DNA of 40,839 nt from an uncultured Eubacteriales bacterium (GTDB taxonomy: Bacteria; Bacillota; Clostridia; Oscillospirales; Oscillospiraceae): contig URXY01000012.1 in NCBI GenBank assembly GCA_900552015.1, positions 1-40,839 of the forward strand, in the 5' to 3' direction. Numbering within the stretch: the stretch's first letter is position 1; the number at the start of each line of letters is the position of its first letter. Made by a program: the position numbers and the translations under genes. The notes beneath the pieces were generated by a model. The model saw only the letters and a program-made list of their open reading frames with translations, did no database searches and had not been told where the DNA came from. Positions 15,631-25,338 of the stretch are shown here, in pieces.

Positions 15631-18039
15631 TTATTTGTGCACTACGTGCCAGATCGTGTCGGCGTATTGCTTAACGGCGCGGTCGGCGGCGAAGATGCCG
15701 CTGCGGGCAATGTTGTAAAGCGATTTGCGGTTCCACTCCTCGCGCGCGGAGTAGGCCTCGGCCATGCGCTGCTCGGCGGCGCAGTAGGACGCGAAGTCCT
15801 GCAAGAGCATGTATTCATCGTTCATCAGCAGCCGCGAGGCGAGATCGTCGTAGGAAACGCCGTCTGAGAAGCCCGCCTTGAGCTTGTCGATCACCGCGCG
15901 CAGGTTCTCGTCGCGCGCGTAGAGCTTCTGCGGGGCGTAGCCCTCGCGCTTGAGGCGCACGACCTCGTCGGCGTGCAGGCCGAAGAGGAACATGTTCTCG
16001 TCGCCGAGCCTCTCGTGCATCTCGACGTTCGCGCCGTCGAGCGTGCCGACGGTCAGCGCGCCGTTCATCATGAACTTCATGTTGCCCGTGCCGCTGGCCT
16101 CCTTGCCAGCGGTGGATATCTGCTGGCTCACCTCGCTCGCGGGCATCAGATGCTCGGCGAGCGACACGCGGTAGTTCTCAAGGAACACCACCTGCAGCCT
16201 GTCGCGGCAGATGGGGTCGGCGTTGATCTCAGCGGCAAGGGAGTTGATGAGGCGGATGATGCGCTTGGCGACCGCATAGCCCGGCGCGGCCTTCGCGCCG
16301 AAGAGGAACACGTGCGGCTGCATGGCGCGGTTCGGGTCGTCTTGAAGCTGCTGGTAGAGATAGATAATGTGCATCGCGTTCAAAAGCTGGCGCTTGTACT
16401 CGTGCAGGCGCTTGACCTGCACATCGAAGATCGCGTCGGTATTGAGCACGACGCCCTGCGTCTTTTTGACGTAGGCGGCAAAGTCGAGCTTATTGGCGCG
16501 CTTGATCTCGCCGAGACGGTCGAGCACGGCGGTGTCGTGCGCGTAGGCTTCAAGCTTTTTGAGCGCCTCGGGGTGCAGCAGGTACTCATCCCCGCCCGCG
16601 AGCGCGCGCACGAGCTCGTCGAGCCGCGGATCGATCTGCGCGAGCCAGCGGCGGTGGTCGATGCCGTTCGTCACGTTCTTGAATTTCTCCGGCTCCATGG
16701 CGCACTGATACTTAAAGACATCGTTGCGCAGAATGTCGGAGTGCAGGGCGCTCACGCCGTTGACGGCCATGCCGCCGGCGATGCAGAGGTTCGCCATGCG
16801 CACCTGACCGTCCCAGATGATGGCCAGCTCGCGCGTTTTGGCGGGGTCGTGGTAGTAATTCTCGATCATTTCCTGATAGCGGCGCGCGATCTCCGTCAAA
16901 ATCGTCCAGATACGCGGCAGGAGCGACTGCATCAGCTCCTGCGGCCAGCGCTCGAGCGCCTCGGCGAGCACCGTGTGGTTCGTGTAGGCGACGGAATGGG
17001 TCGTGATGTACCACGCCGTGTCCCAGTCAAGCCCCGCATCGTCCATCAGGATGCGCATGAGCTCGGGGATGACGAGCGCGGGATGCGTGTCGTTGATCTG
17101 GATGACGTTCTTTTCGTGGAAGTTCGTGGCCGTACCGTAGACCTCAATGTGCTTGCGCACGATGGACTGCACCGTGGCCGAAACGAAAAAGTACTGCTGC
17201 TTTAAGCGCAGACTCTTGCCCTCGGGATGGTTGTCCTCAGGGTAGAGCACCTTTGCGATGGTCTCGGCCATGGCGTGCTGCTCCTGCGCGCGCAGGTATT
17301 CGCCCCGCGAAAAGAGCGACATATCGAGCGGCACGGGGGACTTGGCATCCCAGAGCCGCAGCGTGTTCACATTGTCCGTACCGTAGCCCGCGATCTCCAT
17401 GTCGCAGGGGATGGCAAGCACCTCCGTCGCGCCCTCCGGCACGACATGCAGCCGCCCGCCGTCCCAGAACTGACGGATGGTGCCGCCGAAGCGGACCGTC
17501 TCAGTCTCCTGCGGCTTTGGCATGAGCCACGCGCCGCCGAGCTCCTTCCAGTTGTCCGGCAGCTCGACCTGCTGGCCGTCGACGATGCGCTGGCGGAAAA
17601 TGCCGAGCTCATAGCAGATGGAATAGCCCGCGGCGGGGATGTCGAGCGTCGTCATCGAGTCGAGATAGCATGCGGCGAGGCGGCCGAGGCCGCCGTTGCC
17701 AAGGCCCGCATCGGGCTCGCTCTCAAAAATGTCGGAAGCACGGAAGCCGAGCTCGTCGAGCGCTTCGCTCAAAATCTCGCCGAGGCCTAAATTAAAGGCG
17801 TTCTTCATCAGGCTCCTGCCCATGAGAAACTCCATCGAGAGGTAATGCACCTTCCTCTTGTGCTCTTCGCGGCTGCGGCGCGCGCTGTCCACGCCGCGCT
17901 CAGCCATCACGTCGCGCAGGACGAGGGCGCTCGCGCGCAGCATCTGCTCCTCGCTCGCCTCCTCCACCGTGCTGCCAAAGCTGACCTTCAGCTTTTCGCA
18001 CAGCGCTTCTTTCATGTTTTTCACGGAGTCAATGGTCAT
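15631..18039 (-). CDS. glgP: Glycogen/starch/alpha-glucan phosphorylase
   Basis: An 802-residue GT35 phosphorylase that releases glucose 1-phosphate from the non-reducing ends of glycogen using phosphate and PLP. The PLP lysine is Lys655 in GTGNMKFMMNGALT, followed by the conserved TLDGANVEM. Other landmarks are KVHYLSMEFLMGRSL near residue 66, GNGGLGRLAACYLDS near 113 and VKRLHEYKRQLLN near 535. The length is normal. It is the last gene of the glg cluster and overlaps the glgA end by 11 bp, so translation is coupled. Together with GlgA it allows the cell both to store and to mobilise glycogen. Confidence 0.97.
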   Translation of the reverse strand: MTIDSVKNMKEALCEKLKVSFGSTVEEASEEQMLRASALVLRDVMAERGVDSARRSREEHKRKVHYLSMEFLMGRSLMKNAFNLGLGEILSEALDELGFRASDIFESEPDAGLGNGGLGRLAACYLDSMTTLDIPAAGYSICYELGIFRQRIVDGQQVELPDNWKELGGAWLMPKPQETETVRFGGTIRQFWDGGRLHVVPEGATEVLAIPCDMEIAGYGTDNVNTLRLWDAKSPVPLDMSLFSRGEYLRAQEQHAMAETIAKVLYPEDNHPEGKSLRLKQQYFFVSATVQSIVRKHIEVYGTATNFHEKNVIQINDTHPALVIPELMRILMDDAGLDWDTAWYITTHSVAYTNHTVLAEALERWPQELMQSLLPRIWTILTEIARRYQEMIENYYHDPAKTRELAIIWDGQVRMANLCIAGGMAVNGVSALHSDILRNDVFKYQCAMEPEKFKNVTNGIDHRRWLAQIDPRLDELVRALAGGDEYLLHPEALKKLEAYAHDTAVLDRLGEIKRANKLDFAAYVKKTQGVVLNTDAIFDVQVKRLHEYKRQLLNAMHIIYLYQQLQDDPNRAMQPHVFLFGAKAAPGYAVAKRIIRLINSLAAEINADPICRDRLQVVFLENYRVSLAEHLMPASEVSQQISTAGKEASGTGNMKFMMNGALTVGTLDGANVEMHERLGDENMFLFGLHADEVVRLKREGYAPQKLYARDENLRAVIDKLKAGFSDGVSYDDLASRLLMNDEYMLLQDFASYCAAEQRMAEAYSAREEWNRKSLYNIARSGIFAADRAVKQYADTIWHVVHK

Positions 18040-19495
18040 AAATTCGTTTTTCCTTTTCTGTTACCGGCAAAATGGAGGAATAGATATCGTCGTACGCCTT
18101 CGCCGAGCGCGTCCAGCTAAAGTCCGCGGTCATGCCGCGCTTCTGGAGCGCTGCGTAGGCGTCTTTGTTGTTGTGGTAAAGGTCGATGGCCTGACAGACG
18201 ACATGGCACATATCGCCCGCGTTGTAGTCGGCAAAGGTAAAGCCGTTGCCCGCGCCGTTCCACGCCTCGTAAGCGTGAACGGTGTCCTTGAGCCCGCCGG
18301 TCTCGCGCACGATGGGGACCGTGCCGTAGCGCATGGCGATCATCTGCGAAAGCCCGCACGGTTCGCTCTTCGACGGCATGAGGAAGAGGTCCGCGCCCGC
18401 ATAGATCTGCATGGCAAGCTGCTCGGAATAGCCGAGATGCACAGCCATGCGGCCGCCGTAGCGCTGTCTTGCGTACTCGAAAAAGGTCTCGTACTTCGCA
18501 TCTCCCTTACCGAGCACAACGAACTGCACATCCTTTTCCATGATGGCGTCGAGCGTCTCGCAGACAAGGTCCAGTCCCTTGTGGGAAACAAGGCGCGTGA
18601 CCATCGCGATGATGGGCGTGTCGCTCTTTTCCTGCAAGCCGAGCAGCTTTTGCAGCGCCACCTTGTCTTTTTTCTTGCCTGCAAGGTTTCCCGCGCTGTA
18701 GGTCGCGGCAAGCGCCTTGTCGTGCGCAGGGTCATAGCGCTTCATGTCAATGCCGTTGAGCACGCCGTAGAGCTTGCCCTCGTTCATGCGCATCACCGTT
18801 TCCAGCCCGTGGGCAAAGTAGGCGCATTTGAGCTCTTGGGCGTAGGTCGGGCTCACGGCGGTCACGGCGTCCGCCGTGACGATCGCGCCCTTTAAGAGGT
18901 TTACGTCTCCGCCGAATTCGAGCGTGCCGCCGTCGAACCAGCCGCTGTCCAGCCCGAAGAGGTCTTCGACCGTTTCGCGGCCGTAGCGCCCCTGATATTC
19001 GATGTTGTGCACCGTAATGACGGTGCGGATGGTCTTATAAAAGTCGTCGCGCACGGCTTCATCCCTGATGTAGACCGGCACGAGCGCGCTCTGCCAGTCG
19101 TTGCAGTGGACGACATCCGGCTTCTCCGGCAGCGCCTTGAGCAATTCCGTCACCGCGCGGGAGAAAAACGCGAAGCGCTCACCGTCGTCATAGTAGCCGT
19201 AGAGGTCGCTGCGGCGAAAGTACGTCTCGTTGTCGACAAAATACCACGTGACGCCCTCGCGCTCGATAGAGAAAAGGCCGCAGTAGACATTGCGCCACGC
19301 AAGGCGCACATTGGTCCAGCGTTCAAAGTGCAGCTTGTCGCCCCATTTATCCTTCACCGTCTCGTAGAGCGGCAGAATAACGCTCACACGGTCGCCGTTC
19401 GCTGCAAGCGAGGGCGGCAGGCTGCCCGCAACGTCCGCAAGGCCGCCGGTCTTGCAAAAGGGCACCGCTTCGCTCGTCACATACAGAATGTTCAT
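18029..19495 (-). CDS. glgA: Glycogen synthase (ADP-glucose)
   Basis: A 488-residue GT5 glycosyltransferase that adds glucose from ADP-glucose to the growing alpha-1,4-glucan. The ADP-glucose binding motif KTGGLADVAGSLP starts at residue 15, HCNDWQSALVP lies near 127, and the C-terminal GT-B half carries MPSKSEPCGLSQMIAMRYGT with the catalytic glutamate, followed by ETGGLKDTV. The start ATG has AAAGGAG upstream. It lies 27 bp after glgD and overlaps glgP. Confidence 0.97.
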   Translation of the reverse strand: MNILYVTSEAVPFCKTGGLADVAGSLPPSLAANGDRVSVILPLYETVKDKWGDKLHFERWTNVRLAWRNVYCGLFSIEREGVTWYFVDNETYFRRSDLYGYYDDGERFAFFSRAVTELLKALPEKPDVVHCNDWQSALVPVYIRDEAVRDDFYKTIRTVITVHNIEYQGRYGRETVEDLFGLDSGWFDGGTLEFGGDVNLLKGAIVTADAVTAVSPTYAQELKCAYFAHGLETVMRMNEGKLYGVLNGIDMKRYDPAHDKALAATYSAGNLAGKKKDKVALQKLLGLQEKSDTPIIAMVTRLVSHKGLDLVCETLDAIMEKDVQFVVLGKGDAKYETFFEYARQRYGGRMAVHLGYSEQLAMQIYAGADLFLMPSKSEPCGLSQMIAMRYGTVPIVRETGGLKDTVHAYEAWNGAGNGFTFADYNAGDMCHVVCQAIDLYHNNKDAYAALQKRGMTADFSWTRSAKAYDDIYSSILPVTEKEKRIYDH

Positions 19496-19522
19496 GCCGT
19501 AGCTCTCCTTTCTCCCATCCGG

Positions 19523-20638
19523 TCAGACGACGCTGTTCTTGCTCACGACGAGCGGATAGCTCTCGTGTCCGACGAGCGTACCGCCGCGGCGGATGCGGAC
19601 GTTTTTATCCGCTATGACACACTTGAGCGTCACATTCTCTTCCACCGTTGTGTTCTTAAAGAGGACACAGCCCTTCACGCAGCTCCCCTTGCCGACCTTG
19701 ACGCCCGGGAAGAGGATGCTTCCCTCCACTTCGCCCTCGATCTGGCAGCCGTCGGCAATGAGCGAATCCACGCAGCGCGTCTCCGGTGCGATGTAGGACG
19801 CGGCCTCATCGTCCTCCTTGGCGAGGATGGGGCGCGCGGGGCAGAAGAGCTCGGCACGCGTTGTGCTGTCCAGCAGCTCCATGCTGCGCTCGTAGTATTC
19901 GCGCACGGAACGAAGCTGCGCGGCATAGCCGTCCCATACGAAGCCGCGCAGGTCGAGCCGCTTCCCGCCCATGGCACAGAGCACGTCGCGGCGGAAGCTG
20001 TATTTCTCCTGCGCGGCGCACTCCTCCACGAGCTCCAGAAGAAGGTCGCGGCTCAGAAGGTAAATTTCAAGGCTCCGGTAGCCCGACGCCGTGTGCGGCG
20101 CGCAGCGCGTCTCGCTCACCTTGCCCGTACCGTCGAGCGTGAAGTAGGTCGCATTCTCCACGAACGCGCCGTTTGCCGTGCAGACGCAGGTGATATCCGC
20201 GCCGCTTTCGATGTGCGCGTCCAGCACCTGCTGGAGCGGCAGGTTGATGATGAGGTCGCTGTCCGACAGGACGACATACTTCTGCCGGATGCCCTGCAGG
20301 TACGAGCGCACGCCCGAGAGCGCGTCGAGCTTGCCGCGGAAGGCTTCGCCGCGGTACTTGCGCTCGTCGGCAAAGGGCGGCAGGAGCTTGAGTCCGCCGT
20401 TTTTGCGCGCCATGTCCCAGGTCTTGCCGTTGCCGATGTGGTCAATGAGGCTCTGATAGTTGCCGTGCAGCACGACGCCGACATCCGTAATGCCCGCGTT
20501 GTGCATATTCGATAGCATGAAATCGATAGCGCGGTAGCGCCCGCCGAACGGCACGGAGCCGGGCATGCGCTCCTCCGTCAATTCGCGAAGGCCGGGTGTT
20601 TTTTCATAGGCAAAGATGATGCCGTGCAGTCCGTTCAT
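19523..20638 (-). CDS. glgD: Glucose-1-phosphate adenylyltransferase-like subunit GlgD
   Basis: A 371-residue non-catalytic partner of GlgC, found in Firmicutes, which forms a heteromer with it and raises its activity. The nucleotidyltransferase fold is kept (SVPFGGRYRAIDFMLSN), but the N-terminal GGxGxRL nucleotide loop of GlgC is replaced by a FAYEKTPGLREL segment, as expected for GlgD. The C-terminal left-handed beta-helix repeats are visible (GSILFPGVKVGKGSCVKGCV). Its ATG overlaps the glgC stop by four bases (ATGA), and an AAAGGAG lies inside glgC. Confidence 0.95.
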   Translation of the reverse strand: MNGLHGIIFAYEKTPGLRELTEERMPGSVPFGGRYRAIDFMLSNMHNAGITDVGVVLHGNYQSLIDHIGNGKTWDMARKNGGLKLLPPFADERKYRGEAFRGKLDALSGVRSYLQGIRQKYVVLSDSDLIINLPLQQVLDAHIESGADITCVCTANGAFVENATYFTLDGTGKVSETRCAPHTASGYRSLEIYLLSRDLLLELVEECAAQEKYSFRRDVLCAMGGKRLDLRGFVWDGYAAQLRSVREYYERSMELLDSTTRAELFCPARPILAKEDDEAASYIAPETRCVDSLIADGCQIEGEVEGSILFPGVKVGKGSCVKGCVLFKNTTVEENVTLKCVIADKNVRIRRGGTLVGHESYPLVVSKNSVV

Positions 20639-21843
20639 CGTACCGTCTCCTTTCCGTCCGCGCTGCGCATCCGGTTGGCGGGCAGCACATAGTCATCCGC
20701 CACAGCCGCGTCGGGGCCGAGCACGGTGATGCCCCACTGTTCGGGCGGCACCGCCTCCGGCGGCTGGCCGATGCGGGCATTCTCGCCCACAACGGCATTC
20801 TCGCCGATGATGGCGTAGGCGACCTGCGCGCCGTGCCTGACGACCGCGCCGGGCATCAGGAGCGAATACTGGACGCTCGCGCCCTCTTCCACGGTGCAGC
20901 GCTCGGAGAGAACGGAGTTCTCCGCCTCGCCCTCGACCGTGCAGCCGCGCGCGACGACACTGTGCTCCACGTGCGCATTTTTCCCCAAATATGCCGGCGG
21001 CGCGGAGACGGAGCGGCCATAAATGGGCCAGTCCTTTTCGAGTAAGTCGAGCCCGCTGCCGGTCGCGAGCATATCCATGTTCGCATCCCAGAGCGAGTCG
21101 AGCGTACCGACGTCCTTCCAGTAGCCCGAGAAGCGGTAGGCGGACATTTTTTCGCCGTTTTTCAGCATCTTGGGGATGATGTTTTTGCCAAAGTCGTTGC
21201 TGCTCGTCTCGTCGCTCTCATCCTCGATGAGATAGCTTCTGAGCTTTTTCCACGTGAAGACGTAAATGCCCATTGAGGCAAGGTTGCTCTTCGGCCGGGC
21301 GGGCTTTTCCTCGAATTCCGTGATGGTATCGTTCTCGTCCACGCTCATGATGCCAAAGCGCGGCGCTTCCTCCCAGGGGACCTCCATCACGGAGATGGTG
21401 CAGTCCGCGCCCGTCTTTTTGTGGTGGGCGAGCATTTTGTCGTAATTCATCTTGTAGATGTGGTCGCCCGAGAGGATGAGCACATAATCGGGGTCGTACA
21501 TATCCACAAAACCAATGTTCTGGAAGATGGCGTTGGCCGTGCCCTTGTACCACGAAGCGCCGTTCGCGCTCTGATATGGCGGCAGGATATGTACGCCGCC
21601 ATCGGCGCGGTCAAGGTCCCACGGCTGGCCGGAGCCGATGTAGCGGTTGAGTTCCAGCGGGCGGTACTGCGTCAGGACGCCGACGGTGTCGATGCCCGCG
21701 TTGGCGCAGTTCGAGAGCGGAAAATCGATGATACGGAACTTGCCGCCGAACGGCACGGCGGGCTTCGCCATATTCTCCGTGAGCACATAGAGCCTGCTGC
21801 CCTGCCCGCCGGCAAGCAGCATGGCGATACATTCTTTCTTCAC
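20635..21843 (-). CDS. glgC: Glucose-1-phosphate adenylyltransferase (ADP-glucose pyrophosphorylase)
   Basis: A 402-residue enzyme making ADP-glucose from ATP and glucose 1-phosphate, the committed step of bacterial glycogen synthesis. It has the nucleotide loop LLAGGQGSRL, AKPAVPFGGKFRIIDFPLSN, and the C-terminal beta-helix with hexapeptide-like repeats (AIIGENAVVGENARIG). I chose the GTG start at 21843 because a strong AAGGAGGAG precedes it and the family begins with KKECIAMLLAGG; the frame is open further upstream to 21936, but that part is Arg-rich and overlaps glgB. The gap to glgB is 34 bp. Confidence 0.95.
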   Translation of the reverse strand: MKKECIAMLLAGGQGSRLYVLTENMAKPAVPFGGKFRIIDFPLSNCANAGIDTVGVLTQYRPLELNRYIGSGQPWDLDRADGGVHILPPYQSANGASWYKGTANAIFQNIGFVDMYDPDYVLILSGDHIYKMNYDKMLAHHKKTGADCTISVMEVPWEEAPRFGIMSVDENDTITEFEEKPARPKSNLASMGIYVFTWKKLRSYLIEDESDETSSNDFGKNIIPKMLKNGEKMSAYRFSGYWKDVGTLDSLWDANMDMLATGSGLDLLEKDWPIYGRSVSAPPAYLGKNAHVEHSVVARGCTVEGEAENSVLSERCTVEEGASVQYSLLMPGAVVRHGAQVAYAIIGENAVVGENARIGQPPEAVPPEQWGITVLGPDAAVADDYVLPANRMRSADGKETVR

Positions 21844-21877
21844 GCTGTTTCTCTCCTCCTTGTTCCTCCTCGTCCGG

Positions 21878-23806
21878 TCACAGTTCGGACGGCTCGACGG
21901 TTTTCTTTTCCTTCTGCCATTCGCCCTCGCCCGCAAAGAACGCTGCGCCGAGTGGCGGGAGCTTCACGCAGACAGACTGCTCCCTCCCGTGCGAGGGGAT
22001 GGGCCGCACTGCAATGGGGCTTTCGTTCATCCATTCGCCCGTGCCGCCGTATTCGGGGCAGTCGGTCGTGAACACCTCGCGGTATATTTTCTTTGGCGGC
22101 ACGCCAAAGTGGTACTCCCCCTGCGCGACCGGCGAAAAGTTGACCGCCGCGATGAGCTCGCGGCCCTTCCGGTCACGCCGCAGGAAGACAACGACATTGT
22201 TGTGGTTATCGTCGGCGACGAGCCACTCAAAGCCCTCCCATGAAAAGTCAATGTCCCAAAGCGGGCTCTGCGACAGGTAAAAGCGGTTGATGTCCTTGAA
22301 AAAGTGGTGGAGCCTCCGGTTTTCTTCATTTTCGAGCAGGTACCAGTCGAGCTGAGAAGCAAAATCCCATTCGTGCCACTGGCCGAGCTCGGCTCCCATG
22401 AAGGTGAGCTTCTTGCCCGGATGGGCGAGCATATACGCCGTGAAGGCGCGCACGCCCGCGAGCTGCTGCCGATCGTCGCCCGGCATCTTGCCGCGAAGCG
22501 ATCCCTTCATGTGCACGACCTCGTCGTGCGAGATGGGCAGGACGAAATTCTCCGAAAAGGCATACATCAGCGAAAAGGTGATGTCCCTGTGGTTGAACTG
22601 GCGGAACCACGGGTCGAGCTTCAGGTAGTGGCACATATCGTTCATCCAGCCCATGTTCCACTTGAGCGTGAAGCCGAGGCCGCCGTCCTGCGGCGGGCGC
22701 GTGACGAACGGCCACGCGGTCGACTCCTCCGCCACCATCAGCACGTTGGGGTTGATGGAGTAGGCGGTCTTGTTCAGCGCGCGCAGAAAATCGATGGCCT
22801 CGAGGTTCTCGCGCCCGCCGTTTCGGTTGCGCGCCCAGTTCCCGTCCTCGCGCCCATAGTCGAGGTAGAGCATGGAGGCGACCGCGTCCACGCGCAGGCC
22901 GTCGAGATGAAACTCCCGCAACCAGAACGCGGCGGAGGAAAGGAGGAAGCTGCGCACCTCGCCGCGCCCGTAGTCGAATACGCGCGTCCCCCAGCCCGCG
23001 TGCTCGCGCTTGAGGGGGTCTGCGTATTCATAGCAGGGCGTGCCGTCAAAGTCGATGAGCCCGTGCTCGTCCTTGCAGAAGTGGGACGGCACCCAGTCGA
23101 GGATAACGCAAATGCCCTTTTGGTGCAGGTGGTCGATGAAATACATCAGATCCTCGGGTGTGCCGTAGCGCGAGGTCGCGGCAAAGTAGCCGGTGCACTG
23201 GTAGCCCCAGGAATCGTCGAGCGGATATTCCGTGACGGGCATGAGCTCGACGCAGTTGTAGCCAAGGCCCGCTACGTAGTCCGCCAAATCGTGGGCGAGC
23301 GAGCGGTAATCGTAAAAATCGCCGTTCTCGCGCCGCCGCCACGAACCGAGATGAACCTCATAGATGTTGAGCGGCGAGCGGTCAACGGGCGCAGAGGCGC
23401 GGCCCGCGCGCCACGCTCCGTCCCCCCAGCGATAGTCCGGCAGGTCATAGAGCTTACTGGCCGTGCCGGGGCGGGTCTCGGCGTGGAAGGCGTAGGGGTC
23501 GGCCTTGAGGACCGTTTTTCCCCGCGCGGAGGTCACGGCATACTTGTAGGTGTCAAATTGCTTTAGGCCGGGGATAAATCGCTCCCACAGGCTGTGCTCA
23601 TTGCGCGCCATCGGATAAGCGCCCGCGTCCCAGCCGCAGAAGTCGCCCACGACGGAAACGCGCGCGGCGTTCGGCGCCCAGAGGCGGAAGAGATAGCCCT
23701 CTTCCCTGCCCCGCTGCGCGCGGTGCGCGCCGAGGAAGCGGTAGGCCTCGCTGTCCGTGCCGCCGAAAAAGGCTGTGGCGTCAAATCGTCTGCCGGTTTG
23801 TTTCAT
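21878..23806 (-). CDS. glgB: 1,4-alpha-glucan branching enzyme
   Basis: A 642-residue GH13 enzyme that creates alpha-1,6 branches in glycogen. The N-terminal CBM48-type domain spans about residues 20-120 (FRLWAPNAARVSVVGDFCGWD). The catalytic barrel shows DGLRVDAV (nucleophile Asp307), MVAEEST (acid/base Glu360 or Glu361) and ISHDEV (Asp428). A C-terminal beta domain follows (VVFLRRDRKGRELIAAVNFSP). It is first in the glg block; 48 bp separate it from the XpaC-like gene upstream and I see no terminator between them, so transcription may read in from upstream. Confidence 0.97.
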   Translation of the reverse strand: MKQTGRRFDATAFFGGTDSEAYRFLGAHRAQRGREEGYLFRLWAPNAARVSVVGDFCGWDAGAYPMARNEHSLWERFIPGLKQFDTYKYAVTSARGKTVLKADPYAFHAETRPGTASKLYDLPDYRWGDGAWRAGRASAPVDRSPLNIYEVHLGSWRRRENGDFYDYRSLAHDLADYVAGLGYNCVELMPVTEYPLDDSWGYQCTGYFAATSRYGTPEDLMYFIDHLHQKGICVILDWVPSHFCKDEHGLIDFDGTPCYEYADPLKREHAGWGTRVFDYGRGEVRSFLLSSAAFWLREFHLDGLRVDAVASMLYLDYGREDGNWARNRNGGRENLEAIDFLRALNKTAYSINPNVLMVAEESTAWPFVTRPPQDGGLGFTLKWNMGWMNDMCHYLKLDPWFRQFNHRDITFSLMYAFSENFVLPISHDEVVHMKGSLRGKMPGDDRQQLAGVRAFTAYMLAHPGKKLTFMGAELGQWHEWDFASQLDWYLLENEENRRLHHFFKDINRFYLSQSPLWDIDFSWEGFEWLVADDNHNNVVVFLRRDRKGRELIAAVNFSPVAQGEYHFGVPPKKIYREVFTTDCPEYGGTGEWMNESPIAVRPIPSHGREQSVCVKLPPLGAAFFAGEGEWQKEKKTVEPSEL

Positions 23807-23854
23807 GCCTCTTGTCCTTTCTCCTCATAGAGCGTATGAGCGCGGCGCAGTGCC

Positions 23855-25072
23855 TTATTCCTCATCCGGCGCGCGCTGGACCGCTGCGCCGCCGAGGCCG
23901 AAATCATCCTCCACGCTCGCCGTGTCGCGGCGGAGCATATTCTCCATCACGCGGATGTCGCTGTCGATATCCATCGCCTCGTTGCGGTACAAATCGTCGA
24001 GCTGTTTGTCAAAGCCCTTGATGAGGGCGTCCATCGTCTCTTCGATGCGCTCCTGCGCGCGGGAGAGATTCTCGCCCTCGATGCCCGCCTCTTCAAACTT
24101 GGCGTAGCTGTCAAGCAGCTTGAGCGTCGTGGGCAGGTAGTAATTGAGGAAGGTCGCAGCCTGCTGCTGCTTTTCCGGGTGCTGCTCCACCTCGCGGAAG
24201 ATCTTGCCCGCGACGCTCTCAAGGTGGTCGATCTTCTCAGAAAGCACGGGGTCGGCGATGCGGTCGTTGGCTGAGCGGATGGCGCGCAGCGCGCCTGCGT
24301 AGCCCTCGTTCGCCTCCTTGGGCGTGACGTTTTCCTTCTTTGCGGTCGCGTTGGCGTAGTCGGCAAAGGCGTCGGCATTGCGGAAAAAGATGCCGCGGCC
24401 GCTATCCAAATATGCACCCGTGCCGAGCAGGCCCTTTTCGACCATGTAGTCAAGGTCGCTCTCGACCTTCTTGCGGCTCTTGCCCGTCACGGTGCAAAGC
24501 TCCTCCACGCTGATATAGCCGCGCTCGCCCATCACGGCGAGATAGCGCGCGATGCGTGCACTGCGGCGCTTCATGCGCTGACCGGCAGCAAACATCGCGA
24601 TACCGCCGGCGAGGAAGCCGCACTCGGACAGCATGTACTCGGCCATGTAGGAGTACCAGCCGTAGCCGATGATCTCGCCGATGTTCGAGATCAGCCCGCT
24701 GCCGGCAGCCAAGGCGATAATGCCGCCGATGATCATCAGCGTGCGCGCGGTCTTGTCGGAAGTCTTCGGCGCGCGGTTCATCTGCTTCGCCGTTTTTACC
24801 ACGGACTTTTCCACCTTGCCGCGCGAAGAGGCATTTGCATTCGGACTTGTGGACGTGCGCGTACCGCTGCGCGGCGAGCTCACCTTCTTCGGTTTATCGG
24901 AAAGTTTCGAAATGAGCGCGATGAGACCGATGGGCCACAGGCCGAAGGCAAACAGCGCCGCGATCAAAATCCAGCCGCCGACGTCGACATCGTTCTTTTT
25001 CTTCGTTTTTCCGCCGCTCTCGTCAAAGCGGAACGAACCGGTCTCGGGATCGTATTCAAAATCCTTGCTCAT
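23855..25072 (-). CDS. XpaC-like membrane protein (5-bromo-4-chloroindolyl phosphate hydrolysis family)
   Basis: A 405-residue protein of the XpaC family, named for a B. subtilis phenotype; the true function is not established. The N-terminal 30 residues are polar. Two hydrophobic blocks follow (about 32-58 and 108-165), separated by a Ser/Thr/Lys-rich linker, then a helical winged-helix-like stretch (SVEELCTVTGKSRKKVESDLDYM is visible around 200-222, quoted only by position beyond its start). The C-terminal coiled-coil region is the family hallmark, FLNYYLPTTLKLLDSYAKFE. Its ATG directly abuts the stop of the DUF896 gene, so it belongs to the same operon as ylmH and the ABC gene. Confidence 0.8.
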   Translation of the reverse strand: MSKDFEYDPETGSFRFDESGGKTKKKNDVDVGGWILIAALFAFGLWPIGLIALISKLSDKPKKVSSPRSGTRTSTSPNANASSRGKVEKSVVKTAKQMNRAPKTSDKTARTLMIIGGIIALAAGSGLISNIGEIIGYGWYSYMAEYMLSECGFLAGGIAMFAAGQRMKRRSARIARYLAVMGERGYISVEELCTVTGKSRKKVESDLDYMVEKGLLGTGAYLDSGRGIFFRNADAFADYANATAKKENVTPKEANEGYAGALRAIRSANDRIADPVLSEKIDHLESVAGKIFREVEQHPEKQQQAATFLNYYLPTTLKLLDSYAKFEEAGIEGENLSRAQERIEETMDALIKGFDKQLDDLYRNEAMDIDSDIRVMENMLRRDTASVEDDFGLGGAAVQRAPDEE

Positions 25073-25324
25073 TTATCTGTTCTCCTTTTTCTTGCCCGCT
25101 CTCGCGGCGCGCTCGCGCTCAAAGTCGACGATCTTCGTCTTTTTACCTGTCTTTTCGTCCAGCACATAGAGCGTGTCGAGCTGGGACTTGAGGTTCGCCT
25201 TCACCGCGTCGATATAGTCACGGCGGAGCTGTGCCTGCTCCCCGCGCTCCTCGTCCGTCAGCCCCTCGGCTTTGGCCTTGTGCGCCAGCGCGTTGATGCG
25301 CGCGATCTTTTCTTCCATCGTCAT
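25073..25324 (-). CDS. DUF896 domain-containing protein (YnzC-like)
   Basis: An 83-residue cytoplasmic helical-hairpin protein. The family signature is clear: KIARINALAHKAKAEGLTDE followed by EQAQLRRDYIDAVKANLKSQLDTL. The C-terminus is Lys/Arg-rich. The function of DUF896 proteins is unknown. I chose the first of two nearby ATG codons (25324 rather than 25318) because AAGGAG fits it better. It lies 14 bp after ylmH and is immediately followed by the XpaC-like gene. Confidence 0.88.
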   Translation of the reverse strand: MTMEEKIARINALAHKAKAEGLTDEERGEQAQLRRDYIDAVKANLKSQLDTLYVLDEKTGKKTKIVDFERERAARAGKKKENR

Positions 25325-25338
25325 ATTCTTTCTTCTCC